In this document: in pieces, positions 60,741-64,000 of the stretch
Layout of the letters: every line of letters begins with the position of its first letter
Numbering within the stretch: position 1 is the first letter of the stretch
Assembly: GCA_036245525.1 (NCBI GenBank)
Contig: BTPG01000005.1
Coordinates: 208,167,242-208,231,241, forward strand
Length of the DNA stretch: 64,000 bases
Origin: Semisulcospira habei
Taxonomy: Eukaryota > Mollusca > Gastropoda > Semisulcospiridae
Direction of reading: 5' to 3'
Translations under genes and position numbers: made by a program
The notes under the pieces: generated by a model
Databases searched by the model: none
Seen by the model: only the letters and a program-made list of their open reading frames with translations
Told to the model about the DNA's origin: nothing

Positions 60741-60924
60741 GGGGTTAACTAAAGCTTGCTCGATTGATGTTTCGAGATTACAGTTTAAAGCCTTTTCACG
60801 ATGCATTTGTATCGTCTATTATCTATACTATATGTCCTCACCCATATCATACTGAGCCTAAAAGCTGAAAATTTTGTACACTGCTATATGCAAGCTACAT
60901 TATAGTACTTACAGATAAGGAAAT

Positions 60925-61020
60925 GGCTTTAAAAGTTCAAGGGTGGTGCCAGAATAGCTTGGCGCCTATAGGCGGGCGCCAAGCTATTCTGGCACTACCC
61001 TTGAACTATTTTAGTCAAAC
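60925..61020. mobile_element. Hairpin MITE family 1, core only
   Basis: Perfect-looking arms GTTCAAGGGTGGTGCCAGAA with complement; loop TATAGGCGG. Outer ends degraded. Confidence 0.75.
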
Positions 61021-61215
61021 TTATTTCACACACTGGTGTATTCCGCATGATAAGTGTTAATAAACTGAATTGATCTGTGTGCAGGCGGGCTACAGAAAAG
61101 ACACAACCGGTCTGGCTGGAACCTCCCTGTCCTTGAAGACGACAATGGCGAGTATCGCAGTCTTTCCACACTAGAACTATAGTGTATTCAGTTTTCGTGC
61201 CGCGTCTGTTCGCGT

Positions 61216-61300
61216 GCTGATCTGTGACAATAATACAATAATACTTTATTAATCCCTCATGGGGACATTCACTGACCCTTGTAACCGGACTGGGTGTAGG
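61216..61300 (-). mobile_element. LINE/SINE tail fragment
   Basis: AATACTTTATTAATCCCTCA TGGGGAC after an (ATA)n run is a common 3' tail type of animal retroposons. Confidence 0.5.
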
Positions 61301-61305
61301 CGACT

Positions 61306-61518
61306 TACCTCATTCTACCCCAACACCAAAATCTCAAAATTTTGCCGTTGTCCTCTGAAGACTGCATTGCAGCGCAGGACACATCTCGACCATGTTAGTT
61401 CAAGGGTGATGCCAGAATAGCTTGGCGCCCGTAGGCGCCAAGCTATTCTGGCATCACCCTTGAACTATCATGGTCGATCCTTATCTTGCTGTGGTATGTC
61501 TGGGGTAGAAAGAGTTAA
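61306..61518. mobile_element. Hairpin MITE family 1 copy
   Basis: Ends CCTCATTCTACCCCAAC / TGGGGTAGAAAGAGTTAA; hairpin GGGTGATGCCAGAATAGCTT with a perfect complement (GTGAT variant). Confidence 0.88.
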
Positions 61519-61670
61519 ATAGTTACCAGATAGACAAAAACTGCGGCCCATCTAATACAGTACTCAAGCGCCTAGAGTTTAGTCCGCATCCCATTTGTGG
61601 TCTAGGGAAGGGCTGGAGATGTCTGTGGAGAATAAACTATAAGTCTACCCTAGTCTCGCATGCGCACAAT

Positions 61671-62060
61671 CCCCCATCCGTGTCTGCCCTGCGGGGACTT
61701 GGGTGGGGTTAACTATTTTTAAGTTCCCAGGGTCACCCTGGTCAGCCCCACAGGATGGGTTTTTCCCTCTATTCCGGGGCATGTGTTTCTGTCTACCCTT
61801 GGTCCATTCACCTGTATTTTCCTTTTGTAAACTCTCCCTACTGTCTGCGCTGTCTGTAGCTCTTGATATTGGATGTGTTGCTAAATGGTCTTAGCTTTAT
61901 TTAGGCCCCATGTCGTAGGTTTATTTAGCGTATTGGACCGGCTGGCGACATACATTCAATATTTTGTTTAGGTTTTTTTCACAAGGCGGCAGTGCAGTCA
62001 AGTCCTGAGAAAGTCGGGTTGCTGTCGGGACGTTAAGCAATGTACAATCAATCAATCAAT
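61671..62060 (+). mobile_element. SINE-like element, copy 6
   Basis: Same family as 22,722. CGCATGCGCACAA occurs at 61,658-61,670 and 62,061-62,073, a 13-bp target-site duplication. Tail (ATCA)n. Confidence 0.93.
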
Positions 62061-62073
62061 CGCATGCGCACAA

Positions 62074-62633
62074 AATCCGTGTTTACTTGCCTCGCGTTGT
62101 GTTCAAAATCTAGTTATACCTGCTCAATGGACTGACCACAGTATCCAGAAAGACCCTATTTTGACTGGATTTGGTGTTTGTTGATGTTTGCGTTTCTGCT
62201 GAGTTACCAACGTGCGCTGGCACGATCAGCCACACAGTCATACGTGCACGGACGTACACACAAACACACTTCTCGCAAGTACACACGCACAGTCTCAGTC
62301 TTGCTCTCACTCTAGCTGAGCATCATAAGATGGAAATAAGGTTCCAAGATTTATTTATAACAGTAAAACATTTATGATAAAAACAAACAACATGATTAAA
62401 ATTAGTCAAACCAATACAATTTAGTTAGTTATTCGGGTTTAACGCCGAGCAGCAAACCAGTACAAGTTCTAATAACCTCAAACACCTTAGGTCTAACACC
62501 TATACTGTTCACCTTCAAACACGACACCTAGCGAACCTAGCTTCCAAGCCTGACACCTTGGATATTACGGCTCAAAGTCTATCATTCACACACACAAAAA
62601 AGACTAGATTTGTACAGGGTGTTCAAAATGGGG
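62074..62633. other. No recognisable gene
   Basis: Contains CACACA-rich DNA near 62,250-62,290 and no domain-bearing frame. Confidence 0.4.
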
Positions 62634-63048
62634 CGGTCCGTGGCGCAGTGGTTAAGGCGCCTGCCACCAATGCCAAAGGTGCGAGGGTTCGAAAACTGGT
62701 TCCGGCGTCGGACTTTTCTCCTCTGGTAAGTGTCACCGTTAATTCGGGGCGGACCGTCGGGGGTTCTTTCTCCGGGTACTCCGGTTCTTCCACCCCCCCC
62801 CCCCCCACCACCCCCCACACTTTGGTACCGGTTTCAGGCCACTTCACAAATTTCAAAATACAAGCGATCAAAAATCTCTGTAACTTCAGTAGCTGAACTG
62901 TCCCTTCGTCTGTCCTGTACTGTGTTTGTCTTAAACTGCGTAAACATAATGATCCGTGTCTGTTACGTGAGTGTGCGTGTTGGGTTTCAGTTCGCGGCGC
63001 TTTGATTCGATTTGCCCAAAAATTGTGCAAAAGCGCCTATATAATGAC

Positions 63049-63090
<42 letters not shown>
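62634..63090 (+). mobile_element. tRNA-derived SINE with (ATT)n tail
   Basis: The head GGCGGTCCGTGGCGCAGTGG TTAAGGC resembles an A box, and GAGGGTTCGAAAAC a B box. The body ends AAAAGCGCCTATATAATGAC and (ATT)n at 63,050-63,090. It differs from the SINE at 47,392 and from the (CAAT)n-tailed family. Confidence 0.75.
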
Positions 63091-63092
<2 letters not shown>

Positions 63093-63190
63093 AGTAATTG
63101 TTCAAACCCAACAGTTTATTATCCATATCTGTAATATCAAAGATTACAGCAGAGACGGCAACTACCATTTTTGCAAGACAAAAAGTTGTC

Positions 63191-63412
63191 TTTACTCATT
63201 CTGCCCGCGACTCACCACAGCAAGATATGGCTCGACCATGACAGTTCAAGGGTGGTGGCGGAATAGCTTGGCGCCTATAGGCGCCAAGCTATTCCGCCAC
63301 CACCCTTGAACTATCATGGTCGATCTGTCTCCTGAATTATAATGCAGTCCTCAGAGGATAACTCTAAAAGGGGGGTATTTCGTACCTCGGACACAATGAG
63401 TTCAAACTGACA
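63191..63412. mobile_element. Hairpin MITE family 1 copy with compensated arms
   Basis: Arms GGGTGGTGGCGGAATAGCTT and AAGCTATTCCGCCACCACCC pair perfectly, though both differ from the family's TGCCAGAATAGC at the same stem positions. Confidence 0.88.
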
Positions 63413-64000
63413 CAGGTGTTCTCTCAAGAGAAGAATTGAAGGACAAAGGGTGCTGCCTGTGGCTACAGCCACCTAAATGATGGTCTTTAACGACAGGCGA
63501 TTGCTCAATACAGGCTGTGCTGTGAAACTGTGGCTAGAAGCACAGATATACAGTGACTGAGTATTCTGATTCATGACTGATGAGCGTCATTTTTTTTGAA
63601 AATGTGGACTTTTAAACGCGCACGTGTATTTACGGTAGAAATCATAAGAAAATGGTCGGTGCATGCCACTAGTTAAAGGCCCGCTACCGCCGTAACTGTT
63701 CAAAGATACACTTCTGTCACAAACGGTTACGAAACGCTACACACAGGTCTAGTTATGGTTCATTTGGACACAGGAGAATCCAGTTCAGCACACGTCGTCT
63801 TAATATCAAGTAACCTGTTACAATGACTCCACTCCTTTCTATAAATACAGTGATATCAGTACGAGAAACAGCTAAAAATAGTTTGAAACGCTAACGGCTG
63901 CACAGAATAAATAGGTGCGATTACGCGTGTGCTGTTGCTGCCTGTCCAAACTGCTGTTAAAGTTCATTAGGTGTGTCGACAAGACATAACAAACACAAAT
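63413..64000. other. No recognisable gene; dispersed repeat at the edge
   Basis: The last 45 bp (AAGTTCATTAGGTGTGTCGA CAAG) resemble 38,100-38,140 (AAGTTCAATAGGTGTGTTGA CAAA), a dispersed repeat of unknown type. Nothing coding was found. Confidence 0.4.

Noticed and set aside
62637..62710. Functional tRNA gene
   Set aside because: The tRNA-like head has a degraded B box and leads into a body with an (ATT)n tail; a SINE is the better explanation.

Overview
This is eukaryotic DNA, almost certainly from an invertebrate animal and, by inference from its repeats, probably a mollusc or other lophotrochozoan. It has spliced genes with GT-AG introns, many non-LTR retrotransposons, SINEs with target-site duplications, DIRS-type tyrosine-recombinase retroelements, a Tc1 element, hairpin MITEs, satellite DNA and many microsatellites. 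There are no bacterial operons, Shine-Dalgarno sites or CRISPR arrays. Most of the window is transposable-element sequence in nested layers.

The main host gene is on the minus strand between about 46,648 and 24,815. I can place 13 exons, all bounded by AG/GT and all in compatible phase, giving about 541 uninterrupted codons. The first seven exons (46,648 to 35,576) encode coiled coil that closely resembles the C-terminal coiled coil and Rho-binding region of Rho-associated kinase (ROCK). Instead of the ROCK PH/C1 domains, the next six exons (35,019 to 24,815) encode a tyrosine kinase domain of the Syk/ZAP-70 type ([24 protein letters not shown]). Read literally this is a ROCK coiled coil fused to a Syk-like tyrosine kinase, with no SH2 domains. 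The 5' end and the final exon were not found. Introns are packed with hairpin MITEs, a Tc1 element split by a LINE, and a whole DIRS element.

Region by region. 1-4,778: an old LINE remnant, small repeats and unannotated DNA. 4,779-17,273: a degenerate DIRS element (A) into which a nearly intact DIRS element (B, 10,610-16,943) is inserted. B carries a Cys-rich ORF, Gag, reverse transcriptase/RNase H and tyrosine recombinase on the minus strand, with inverted termini and an internal complementary region that matches the joined ends. 17,600-21,320: decayed exons of a SWIM-zinc-finger/YqaJ-nuclease gene, a MITE, a DIRS terminal fragment and LINE tails. 21,410-23,470: two LINE fragments on the plus strand and a SINE. 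23,775-46,650: the chimeric kinase gene with its intronic elements, including DIRS element C (39,729-45,608), which nearly fills one intron and itself carries a 2.3-kb inverted-repeat element. 47,000-59,260: hairpin MITEs, a tRNA-derived SINE and a ~185-bp satellite array broken up by several LINEs and nested SINEs. 59,260-64,000: SINEs, hairpin MITEs and unannotated DNA.

Within DIRS element B the parts fit the known DIRS scheme: Gag packages RNA, RT/RNase H makes cDNA, the internal complementary region templates circle closure, and the tyrosine recombinase integrates the circle without a target-site duplication. The hairpin MITEs form at least two families, one with more than a dozen copies and unusually well matched arms.
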